Origin: Candidatus Coatesiibacteriota bacterium
GTDB taxonomy: Bacteria > RBG-13-66-14 > B26-G2
Reading direction: 5' to 3'
NCBI GenBank assembly: GCA_003647715.1
Contig: QMNJ01000026.1
Span: 1 to 14,080, forward strand
DNA: 14,080 nt
In this document: piece by piece, positions 6,179 to 12,421 of the stretch
Numbering within the stretch: the first letter of the stretch is position 1
Layout of the letters: every line of letters begins with the position of its first letter
The notes under the pieces: model-generated
What the model was told of the DNA's origin: nothing
Seen by the model: the letters and a program-made list of their open reading frames with translations, nothing else
The model's database searches: none
Position numbers and translations under genes: made by a program

Positions 6179-7318
6179 ATGGATACAATAAACATATTCC
6201 CTTATAAGACTCCAGAAGAGCACTCAATCCACTATGCATCAAAGCACACATATTCTCTTCTCACATCAATATTAAATGCGGAGATTTCACTGTCAAATCA
6301 CTATGAGAGTGACAGCTTCAACATCCTGGTGGATTCGTCCTCTGCCTTTTTAGAGAAGAGGACAAGAGCTCAACTGCTGTGGTTTGATGACTTCTGCATA
6401 CCAACTCGTCGTGTAAGGGACATCTACATAAATAAGACAGACTTCAACTATGATGTGATATGGGTTGCATCTCCATTCTCAGAGATGATACTGAAGGAGT
6501 GGTCAAATGAATTAGGAGCATCAATTTCTGGTATAGTGCCGAGAGCATTATCTCCTGAACTGAGGAGATATAGAGCCATCCATGATTTAAACATCTCAAA
6601 TGGAGTATTCAGATATGACATTCTCATGCTGGGAGCATATGATCCACTTGACAGAAAGGGAATATCAGTCTTATCTCCTCTGTTAAGAGAGATAGCGAGG
6701 AGTATTGACTCACAGACAAATATATGTGTAATAAGCACACGGAGACCGTCAATTTTACCGAGTGTTTTGAAGATGTCAAGAGGAAAGGTTAATGTTGACT
6801 TTTATCAAGAGTTTACGCTTCATCATAATGAGTTATACTCACTATATGCATCATCCAAATATCTTATATCAGCATCTCATAGTGAGGGAGTGAGTATGCC
6901 TGTATATGAAGCGGAGTATGTAGGACTTCCAACCATTGTGACAGACTTACCGTGTTACATTAACACAGGTTCAATAAAGATAAAAGCAGAGAAAAGAGGA
7001 GCACGCCCTCATACATCGTTGATGTGGATGTGGTATGACTATTCAGTGGATGAGTTTGTGGATAAGGTTATATCGGCATTACAGTTAAGCAGAGAGCAAT
7101 ACATAAAAATGAGTAAGGATGCAATAAGAAGGCAGGAGAAAAATCAGTCATTCGTTGTATCAGCATTAAATTCTCTATTTAATGCATTTGGATTATCTCA
7201 GTTGCTGAAATCAGAATATAAAGTGAAGGAGGGAGGTGATGAAAAAGCAAGGGATAAACCTGATAACATCTCACTGATGACAGATAAGAGTGAGTTGAAG
7301 GTGGTTGAACGCACTTAG
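6179..7318 (+). CDS. GT4-like glycosyltransferase (GT-B fold)
   Basis: The protein has 379 residues, within the usual size of GT4 (group 1) enzymes, which transfer a sugar from a nucleotide-sugar donor. The C-terminal half carries the family signatures: a donor-domain start (LMLGAYDPLDRKG, about 149-161, with Lys160 in the usual phosphate-contact position) and, at about 223-250, LYASSKYLISASHSEGVSMP followed by VYEAEYVGLPTIVTD. The latter includes the E-x7-E pair (Glu236 and Glu244) that binds the nucleotide sugar. The N-terminal acceptor domain is divergent. There is no membrane span, so it is soluble or peripheral. Encoded among virion genes, it probably glycosylates virion or host surface components, as proposed for glycosyltransferases of other archaeal viruses. 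The last 40 or so residues are polar and unlike the family. Confidence 0.85.
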   Translation: MDTINIFPYKTPEEHSIHYASKHTYSLLTSILNAEISLSNHYESDSFNILVDSSSAFLEKRTRAQLLWFDDFCIPTRRVRDIYINKTDFNYDVIWVASPFSEMILKEWSNELGASISGIVPRALSPELRRYRAIHDLNISNGVFRYDILMLGAYDPLDRKGISVLSPLLREIARSIDSQTNICVISTRRPSILPSVLKMSRGKVNVDFYQEFTLHHNELYSLYASSKYLISASHSEGVSMPVYEAEYVGLPTIVTDLPCYINTGSIKIKAEKRGARPHTSLMWMWYDYSVDEFVDKVISALQLSREQYIKMSKDAIRRQEKNQSFVVSALNSLFNAFGLSQLLKSEYKVKEGGDEKARDKPDNISLMTDKSELKVVERT

Positions 7319-7334
7319 AGAGGTGATTTTATGA

Positions 7335-8129
7335 ATGAGCGAAAGGATTGGACACATAGCTATGGAGAGATTCTGTAATGATTTAATAACACACATTACA
7401 TTTGGACATGAATTTGCGGAATTTTATCAGGAACATACAGATACAGTTTTATATATGCCTTTCTACGCTATATGGCAATTCCACTATTATTTTCGCATCA
7501 AGAGTGCTCACTTATATGTTATAGAGGATGATGATGTAACTCATTTTACAAGTGATTATGTAAGACTCACTGAAAGAATAACTCTTGATATACCACAGGA
7601 GTATTTTGAATTTCCAGGAAGCAAAGTTTTAATCATCGTTGACCCGAGAACTTACAGGATGCCCACCATCTCTTTGATGTATGCTTTAGAGAGAGTCCAC
7701 TTAGGTTTAGACGGAATAGGGATAATTGCACCTCAATCATTTCCTATAAGAGATGATACCATTGTTGCTCAGTATTACGAATATAATCCGAGAAGAACTG
7801 TGAGAGCAAATGGATTCACAGTAACATGTGAATCATTCCTTGCGGAGCTTGAAGCACTAAAAACTGACTTATGTGATATACTTGATGCGATAGCAGTATA
7901 TAGAAGGGAGGAGAGTGAGTCAATAGAAGAAGGTGACATTGAACTTGCTGAACATTTCAGAGCGATTATAGATGCGTTAATGAGAAGACTCTCATCATTG
8001 ACATCCGTTTATATTAACAGGTTGAGGACTGCAAGTCGTTCTTGTATGGATGTTGTTCTCAAATACAATGCAGGATACCAATGCAGAGAGGAGTGGAGAA
8101 TAGAGGGGATGACATTACGGAGAAGATAG
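7335..8129 (+). CDS. JAMM/MPN-like protein lacking the metal site, with C-terminal helical hairpin (paralogue A)
   Basis: The protein has 264 residues. Residues 98-135 align without gaps to the JAMM-like core of the gene at 8929 (IIVDPRTYRMPTISLMYALE, then GLDGIGIIAP). The residues matching the metal ligands are replaced: Asp103 and Arg105 stand where His-x-His is expected, and Met115 stands for Asp. A catalytically dead relative is therefore inferred. Residues from about 165 form long charged helices ending in a Cys-containing segment (SRSCMDVVLKYNAGYQC). It is very similar to the next gene (shared FYAIW.FH, IKSAHLY, RDDTI.AQYYEY), so the pair arose by tandem duplication. The start is ATG 7335. 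Another ATG four bases upstream (7331) opens only a 15-codon frame. Confidence 0.62.
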   Translation: MSERIGHIAMERFCNDLITHITFGHEFAEFYQEHTDTVLYMPFYAIWQFHYYFRIKSAHLYVIEDDDVTHFTSDYVRLTERITLDIPQEYFEFPGSKVLIIVDPRTYRMPTISLMYALERVHLGLDGIGIIAPQSFPIRDDTIVAQYYEYNPRRTVRANGFTVTCESFLAELEALKTDLCDILDAIAVYRREESESIEEGDIELAEHFRAIIDALMRRLSSLTSVYINRLRTASRSCMDVVLKYNAGYQCREEWRIEGMTLRRR

Positions 8130-8144
8130 GAGGTTGAATTATGA

Positions 8145-8909
8145 ATGAGCAAGGAGATAGGCGATGTCGCATTAAAGAGATTCTGCAGAGATTTTATAAG
8201 ACAGATTGATGAGTATGCATGGGACTTCTATCTGAGTCATTATGATGATATATCATATAGACCTTTCTACGCTATATGGCGTTTTCATTTGGCTGCGAGC
8301 ATTAAAAGTGCTCACTTATATAGAGCTACTCCCACTTATGCAACACCAATAACAAGTGATTATGCACGATTCAGAGAAAGGATAACTCTTCACATACCAC
8401 ATGAAGCATTTGAAGCCCCAGGACCGAAAGTCCTCATAATAATTGATCCTCGTATATGGAGGATGTCCACTATCTCTTTAATGTATGCACTGGAGAGAGT
8501 TCCTTTAGGTTTAGATGGAATTGCAATAATCTCTCCTCAATCCTATCCTGTAAGAGATGACACGATTATTGCTCAGTATTACGAATATAGACCAAAAAGA
8601 AGTGTAAAAATTGATGATACAACAGTCAGATGTGAAGAATTTATGGCAGAATTAATGGAACTTAATGATGAACTCTGTGATATTGCTGACCAGATAAAAT
8701 CGTTAAGGGCACACATACGAATGGCAGGAGAAGAAGGAAATATTGAATTTGCCATGAGACTTGATGAGCTTATGAGAAGGCTTGCCACATTAACCTCCTC
8801 ATATATAGACAAGCTGAGAATTGCGAGTCGTGCATGTATGAAAATTGTATTGAGATATAGAACATCTGAGCTATGCAGACCAGAAACCATAACATCCACT
8901 ATAATATAA
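8145..8909 (+). CDS. JAMM/MPN-like protein lacking the metal site, with C-terminal helical hairpin (paralogue B)
   Basis: This 254-residue sister of the preceding gene is similar over its whole length: FYAIWRFH at about 41-48, SAHLY at 55-59, IIIDPRIWRMSTISLMYALE at 98-117, and PVRDDTIIAQYYEY near 136-149. Like its sister it has Asp101 and Arg103 where the related protein at 8929 has two histidines, so no metalloprotease activity is expected. The C-terminal 90 residues are helical and charged. Even the ribosome-binding region is shared with the first copy, down to the ATGAATGAGC double start. A stop TAG fused to GAGGTTG precedes it. The two proteins may form a heteromeric complex, possibly with the JAMM-like protein encoded next. 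Confidence 0.62.
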   Translation: MSKEIGDVALKRFCRDFIRQIDEYAWDFYLSHYDDISYRPFYAIWRFHLAASIKSAHLYRATPTYATPITSDYARFRERITLHIPHEAFEAPGPKVLIIIDPRIWRMSTISLMYALERVPLGLDGIAIISPQSYPVRDDTIIAQYYEYRPKRSVKIDDTTVRCEEFMAELMELNDELCDIADQIKSLRAHIRMAGEEGNIEFAMRLDELMRRLATLTSSYIDKLRIASRACMKIVLRYRTSELCRPETITSTII

Positions 8910-8928
8910 AAGGAGGTGTAAAAGGAAT

Positions 8929-9600
8929 ATGTCAAGGCAGTATGCATTCACCTCATTAAAAGAGATATGCATAACTGAAAGACTTACCACATTCGGTTTA
9001 TATATTCGTTCCTTACTATCAAGTGAACAACACTGTTGGATATGTGCAATAGACCCTTCCACTGGAGAGATTCAATACATATCATTTGAAGAAGGAGAAG
9101 CAACAAGAGTAAATCTTGAGCATGTGGAATATGACCCTGATCTTCATTATGCCATATGGCACACACATATTGTGAATCCTTTTGCATCCTTAATTGACCT
9201 CATTTACACATACCAATTTTATCAGATAGATGGTGTTGGCGTTATATGTGTTGAAAGCAGAGAAAAAGCAGCCATATATTATGAGAAGTTAAGACCTCTC
9301 ACTCACATATGTAAAGGAATAATCTCAGAGATAAGAGCAAATCATAAGAAGCAATTAATTGCAATGAAGAAGGCATTAATCGCCAGAGAGAGAGGTGATG
9401 AATCAGCATATGCGACCTTTTCAGAAGAAGCAGAAAAATATGCTGAGAAGGTTGAAATATTAGGAAATGAGTTAAGGGAGAGATGTTTCAGAATATCCCT
9501 CATTGAATCAAGCACATTCCCAGAATCACTAATACCAGAAACACTTGAGACCATACCTCCTCAGTTTGCAGATGAATATATAAGACGGTATATGCCATAA
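8929..9600 (+). CDS. JAMM/MPN-type putative metalloprotease with C-terminal helical domain
   Basis: The protein has 223 residues. It reads HYAIWHTHIVNPFASLID at 73-90, matching the JAMM signature H-x-H-x(6-7)-S-x2-D with candidate zinc ligands His78, His80 and Asp90, and Ser87. Glu33 (SSEQHCWICA), at the start of the preceding strand, could be the catalytic glutamate. The following strand (GVGVICV, 102-108) also fits the MPN fold. One residue is missing between the second His and Ser compared with the usual seven, so activity is not certain. Residues 125-205 are long charged helices, as in the two preceding genes. JAMM enzymes cleave isopeptide or peptide bonds at the end of ubiquitin-like tags, and phage tail-assembly proteins also use this domain. 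A role in virion maturation is possible but inferred. Confidence 0.6.
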   Translation: MSRQYAFTSLKEICITERLTTFGLYIRSLLSSEQHCWICAIDPSTGEIQYISFEEGEATRVNLEHVEYDPDLHYAIWHTHIVNPFASLIDLIYTYQFYQIDGVGVICVESREKAAIYYEKLRPLTHICKGIISEIRANHKKQLIAMKKALIARERGDESAYATFSEEAEKYAEKVEILGNELRERCFRISLIESSTFPESLIPETLETIPPQFADEYIRRYMP

Positions 9601-9618
9601 GGAGGTGACCACATACAA

Positions 9619-9930
9619 ATGATGCAACCAAAGATATGGAAATCCTCCACAAATCCTCTTAATGACAACCACGATATAACCCTCTCCATAAAGAGCAAGG
9701 GAGACATAAATCCAAGAAAGATGACAGACACCGAAATCTTATCATTCATATCCCTCTTATCCCACTATCTCTCAGAACACTCTCCCTCGCTATCATCTGC
9801 CGACAACTCCCTTCTCTCTCTATATCTTGATTTATCCATTGAGATTATTCATCGTATCACCTTCTCACTAAAGGGGAAATATTTATATTTATACAACCCC
9901 TATAAATCAATCAAACGAAAAAGGAGGTGA
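9619..9930 (+). CDS. Small Ser/Leu-rich helical protein, basic C-terminus, unknown function
   Basis: I do not recognise this 103-residue protein. GGAGGTGACC directly follows the previous stop (TAAGGAGGTG), 13 bases from tandem ATGs at 9619 and 9622. The first 35 residues are polar. Residues 38-82 form Ser/Leu-rich helices (EILSFISLLSHYLSEHSPSL, then SLYLDLSIEIIHRI). The tail is basic (YKSIKRKRR). The coding strand is pyrimidine-rich, opposite to the purine-rich genes before it, but the strong ribosome-binding site and the fit between neighbours support a real gene. The 3' end of the gene overlaps a TATA-like sequence. Confidence 0.55.
   Translation: MMQPKIWKSSTNPLNDNHDITLSIKSKGDINPRKMTDTEILSFISLLSHYLSEHSPSLSSADNSLLSLYLDLSIEIIHRITFSLKGKYLYLYNPYKSIKRKRR
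9881..9896 (+). promoter_or_regulatory. Candidate TATA element inside the end of the preceding gene
   Basis: GGGGAAATATTTATATTTATAC includes a TATA-like TATTTATATTTATA preceded by GGAAA, which could serve as a BRE. It would place a start near 9912, just ahead of the Shine-Dalgarno (9921-9929) of the next gene. The position is right for an internal promoter, but A/T-rich runs are common here, so this is tentative. Confidence 0.3.
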
Positions 9931-9936
9931 TGCATT

Positions 9937-10395
9937 ATGAACGAAGACGCACTAATCAACAGTATGACAAGAGCAATACTATCTTCACTTCTCTCTGAGG
10001 AAAGTCCTGAGGAAAGACCCATATATAGAGAAGAAGAAGAAGGTGAGGAGGAGCTTACTTACATTGATGAGGAAGGATTAACTGAATTATCGGGAGAAGA
10101 GTTTACAGAAGGACTAATTGAGGAGCTACCTCCACTGCCAGCACCTGAAAGGACAGCGATACCAGATTCTCAGTATCTATGTGAGAGTGCAATAAGAGAA
10201 CTTATAAACCATGCATTGGATACTCAGCGCACACTATGTGAGATTAACCGCTATGACCTATGTGATGAGATTTCAACCATAATATCAATGCTCAGATCAA
10301 TGCTCGTAAGATGCTCTTCCACTTTGAGATATACTCCTCAATACACTCCAAGATACAGAAGAAGAAGAGCAGGACTGATCCCATACATTGACTAA
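9937..10395 (+). CDS. Acidic protein with helical, Cys-containing C-terminal half and Arg-rich tail
   Basis: I do not recognise this 152-residue protein. It starts 9 bases after AAGGAGGTGAT. Residues 20-70 are extremely acidic (EEEEGEEELTYIDEEGLTE), followed by a short proline segment (PPLPAPER). Residues 85-130 are two predicted helices with several cysteines (YLCESAIRELINHALDTQRT, DLCDEISTIISMLRSMLVRC). The tail is Tyr/Arg-rich (YTPRYRRRRAG). The helical half loosely resembles the C-terminal helices of the three JAMM-like family proteins, but I could not establish homology. An acidic front with a basic tail would suit a scaffold, chaperone or nucleic-acid-mimic role. None of these is shown. 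Confidence 0.55.
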   Translation: MNEDALINSMTRAILSSLLSEESPEERPIYREEEEGEEELTYIDEEGLTELSGEEFTEGLIEELPPLPAPERTAIPDSQYLCESAIRELINHALDTQRTLCEINRYDLCDEISTIISMLRSMLVRCSSTLRYTPQYTPRYRRRRAGLIPYID

Positions 10396-10412
10396 AAGGA
10401 GGTGATATACTC

Positions 10413-10706
10413 ATCACTCGCATCAATTATAATGAGTCAGACGACAGAAGCGATAATCCACCTCCAGAAAGCACTCTATATCAGAGTGATACATCTCTAT
10501 ATTACATTATATCAATTCACTCAATGCTCAGAGACATGAAGAATATAATTATTCTCAACCACACAATCCTCATAATACTCCTCCTCTCCACTCGCTTCTC
10601 TTTTTATCACTTCCTCGCCATTTCTCTTTTAGGAGTATTTATACCGACATTCTTATATATGAGAAGAAATAACAATAAATCAAAAGGAAGAGTAAATGGG
10701 AGGTGA
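10413..10706 (+). CDS. Small membrane protein, apparently starting at a non-canonical AUC codon
   Basis: AAGGAGGTGAT (10397-10407) follows the previous stop, but no ATG, GTG or TTG lies in the 7-14 base window used by the other genes. In the frame that continues to 10706, the only near-cognate codon in that window is ATC 10413 (spacing 10). Reading from it gives 97 residues that look coding throughout: a polar N-terminus (NESDDRSDNPPPESTLYQ), then two hydrophobic segments (TILIILLLSTRFSFYHFLAI, SLLGVFIPTFLYM) and a basic tail. The first ATG in frame (10524) has no Shine-Dalgarno and would discard a third of the protein. A competing 45-codon frame from GTG 10402 uses a start inside the Shine-Dalgarno, which other genes here do not do. 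The stop TGA lies within the next Shine-Dalgarno. Function unknown; two spans could suit a holin-like or virion membrane protein. Confidence 0.55.
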   Translation: MTRINYNESDDRSDNPPPESTLYQSDTSLYYIISIHSMLRDMKNIIILNHTILIILLLSTRFSFYHFLAISLLGVFIPTFLYMRRNNNKSKGRVNGR

Positions 10707-10710
10707 TATA

Positions 10711-10992
10711 ATGAAGGCACAGACTGCTGCCGCATATGTCATGCTCTCCCTCCTCTCAATTATAACAGTATGCTCCCTCATTGCAGTATTGACAGCACCT
10801 GCTCAGGCAGAATACGCCAAGAACATCCTCCTTCTAATCTCAGGTATTACAGCAGGCGTCATCTCTTCTCTGTTCTCAGAGTCAAAGGAACGATTTATCT
10901 TTGAGCAGCCATCTTCATACAAAGCAGAGGTATCAATCAAGTCAGTGGAGCAGAATACTCCTCAGAAAAGGGAGAGCATAACTGAGGAGTGA
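10711..10992 (+). CDS. Small two-span membrane protein, last gene of the plus operon
   Basis: This is a 93-residue protein. An in-frame ATG at 10696 precedes the Shine-Dalgarno GGGAGGTGAT (10698-10707), so ATG 10711 is the likely start. Two hydrophobic segments (AYVMLSLLSIITVCSLIAVL at about 8-27, and ILLLISGITAGVISSLF at about 39-55) are linked by a short loop (TAPAQAEYAKN). The remaining 38 residues are polar and charged. The first segment plus AQA could be read as a signal peptide, but a two-span hairpin fits better because the second segment follows at once. The small size, two spans and end-of-operon position resemble holin-like or fusellovirus-type coat proteins. Either would be a guess. 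Confidence 0.62.
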   Translation: MKAQTAAAYVMLSLLSIITVCSLIAVLTAPAQAEYAKNILLLISGITAGVISSLFSESKERFIFEQPSSYKAEVSIKSVEQNTPQKRESITEE

Positions 10993-11034
10993 AATCACTC
11001 CTCATAACCCCTTTCTATATTATTTTATTTTTTC
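10984..11034 (+). terminator. Terminator of the plus-strand operon, overlapping the stop codon
   Basis: GAGGAGTG (10984-10991) pairs perfectly with CACTCCTC (10996-11003) around a 4-base AAAT loop. It is followed by a T-rich stretch (CTTTCTATATTATTTTATTTTTTCC). The left arm is formed by the last codons and the TGA stop (10990-10992) of the final gene. Convergent transcription meets just beyond, so it is well placed to end the late transcript. Confidence 0.72.
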
Positions 11035-11161
11035 CATTTTCTTATAATTTTTAAAAATGGAAGAGAAATCACGGAGATGTGTATATACACATTCCTGCGG
11101 ATTTTGTTCCGTTTTTAAAAATTTCTTACTTTTTACATTTTTAAAATTTCTACCGCTTGAC
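11004..11161. other. A/T-rich convergent intergenic region with palindrome and repeats
   Basis: This 158-base gap lies between the two converging operons. It holds a perfect 16-base palindrome ATGTGTATATACACAT (11077-11092). Three copies of TTTTTAAAA lie at 11048, 11112 and 11138. A 7-base inverted repeat CCATTTT/AAAATGG (11034-11040 and 11054-11060) surrounds the first copy. T-runs near 11109-11142 and A-runs read on the minus strand could terminate the minus operon. No gene is seen. A termination zone is the simple reading; a replication origin or protein-binding site is possible. Confidence 0.5.
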
Positions 11162-11917
11162 TTACATGAATATAACCTTTTGCTCTTTCATATCTCGTTC
11201 CACTCTCCTCAACCGTTGAAGTGCAAACTCATACACATAATCTCTTATCTCTATTCCCAAATATCGTCTTCCTTCTAAGAGTGCACTTTCTCCTATTGAT
11301 GCACTCCCCATAAACATATCCACTATCAGTTCATTCCGCTGAGTAAATGTCCTGATAATCTCCCTGAATAACATAACAGGTTTAACAGTGACACCTATTT
11401 TCTCCTGAGGAGCATTCTTAAATTCAACAGGATGACATCTGTTTATACCTCTTGCTCTTATCGTATAATAGACATTCTTAAATGAATTTGTGTCCACATC
11501 CTTCCTCAATTCTCTTGCAAAAATCAAGAGATGTTCATGAGCATCCCTTAACCTGTATTTTTTAGGAGCACCTTCTCCATATACCATGACCACATCTCCA
11601 TACAGGTTGAATCCTCTCTTTTCAAAATCAACGACATACTTGGCATATTCAAAACAGTTCGTGCATACAAAAGCATAACTCCTCCTCGTTAAAACATCAC
11701 TCACAAACTCCACAAACTTCATCCTCTTATCATCCGACAGAGGTATCAGATACTTATTAAACTTATCTGAGTATTGTGCTCTTCCATAAGGTGGATCAGT
11801 TATAACTGCTCCCACCTTCCTTCTCAGCATATCTCTTATTTCATCCATTATCTCAAAGAAATCTCCTCTTATAACCACAAATTTCTCTCCCCTCTCTATC
11901 TTATAATCATAACTCAT
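11162..11917 (-). CDS. Beta-class DNA methyltransferase (DPPY type, probably N6-adenine)
   Basis: This 251-residue enzyme transfers a methyl group from S-adenosylmethionine to DNA. Visible motifs in order are the catalytic motif IV DPPYG (41-45), a motif VIII-like segment (HEHLLIFAR, about 127-135), a motif X-like segment (VKPVMLFREII, about 178-188) and the cofactor-binding motif I (VDMFMGSASIGESA, about 199-212) followed by GRRYLGIEI. Motif IV before X and I is the beta-class order, and DPPY favours N6-adenine over N4-cytosine. Motif I has S-A-S instead of the usual S-G-T. It starts with GGAGGTGAG before ATG, and the preceding gene's TAG is fused to that Shine-Dalgarno. No restriction enzyme is recognisable nearby, so it may be an orphan enzyme that protects viral DNA or marks replication or packaging. 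Confidence 0.85.
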   Translation of the reverse strand: MSYDYKIERGEKFVVIRGDFFEIMDEIRDMLRRKVGAVITDPPYGRAQYSDKFNKYLIPLSDDKRMKFVEFVSDVLTRRSYAFVCTNCFEYAKYVVDFEKRGFNLYGDVVMVYGEGAPKKYRLRDAHEHLLIFARELRKDVDTNSFKNVYYTIRARGINRCHPVEFKNAPQEKIGVTVKPVMLFREIIRTFTQRNELIVDMFMGSASIGESALLEGRRYLGIEIRDYVYEFALQRLRRVERDMKEQKVIFM

Positions 11918-11931
11918 TTGTCTCTCACCTC

Positions 11932-12408
11932 CTATTCATTACTCACCTCATTATCAAATATTGTCTCACCTACTGTTTCATAACTTCTCAGTATTTGCTC
12001 AAGCATTATTGAGAGATAAGTCCTTCTTTCTGTTGAGTATTTTCCATCTGCATTTCTCTTGCAGTAAAAGAGTATATTCCAATTCTCATAATCTACATTC
12101 AAAAAGAACATACTCATAACTCTTGACAGATTAAACACTTCTCTCTTCCAATCAGACATCAATAACAGTTGAAGTGCCACTATAAACGCTTTATTCTTCT
12201 TCAAATATGCAGGTTCTTTCACCTCAATATACAGGTGAAATCCTCTTCTTGTCTCATATACCTCAACATTACCGAATCTAATTGGAGTATATATCTCAAT
12301 GAAATACATCCTTCTGCATATCTCCTCTGCTGTTTTGACCACTTCACTTTCATCCTTCTTTATATCCAAGTCCACTTTAACCTCATACTTATCTTCACAA
12401 AATCTCAT
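11932..12408 (-). CDS. Small archaeo-eukaryotic primase (AEP)-like protein
   Basis: The protein has 158 residues. It shows the three AEP active-site elements in order: motif I D-x-D in YEVKVDLDI (Asp13, Asp15), motif II at VYETRRGFHLYI (His58 after R-R-G-F), and motif III at FLNVDYENWNILFYCKR (Asp106). Primases of this superfamily make primers or short DNA on a template. The arrangement, including the 'VYxTRRGFHxY' strand, matches small primase-like proteins of archaeal viruses as I recall them. At 158 residues it is about half the length of a full PriS, with no visible zinc-binding insert or helicase part. Activity could need a partner, perhaps the coiled-coil protein encoded just upstream. 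The start ATG follows AGGAGGTG, which is fused to the upstream gene's TAG stop. Confidence 0.58.
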   Translation of the reverse strand: MRFCEDKYEVKVDLDIKKDESEVVKTAEEICRRMYFIEIYTPIRFGNVEVYETRRGFHLYIEVKEPAYLKKNKAFIVALQLLLMSDWKREVFNLSRVMSMFFLNVDYENWNILFYCKRNADGKYSTERRTYLSIMLEQILRSYETVGETIFDNEVSNE

Positions 12409-12421
12409 TCTCTTACACCTC

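Noticed and set aside
7231..7280. GGGAGGTGATG inside the glycosyltransferase gene as a second start
   Set aside because: The ATG is too close to the GGAGG, and the frame it opens is only 12 codons.
10402..10539. Alternative 45-codon frame from the GTG inside the Shine-Dalgarno
   Set aside because: GTGs inside Shine-Dalgarno sequences are not the apparent starts elsewhere in this window, and the other frame runs on in coding-like sequence to the next gene.
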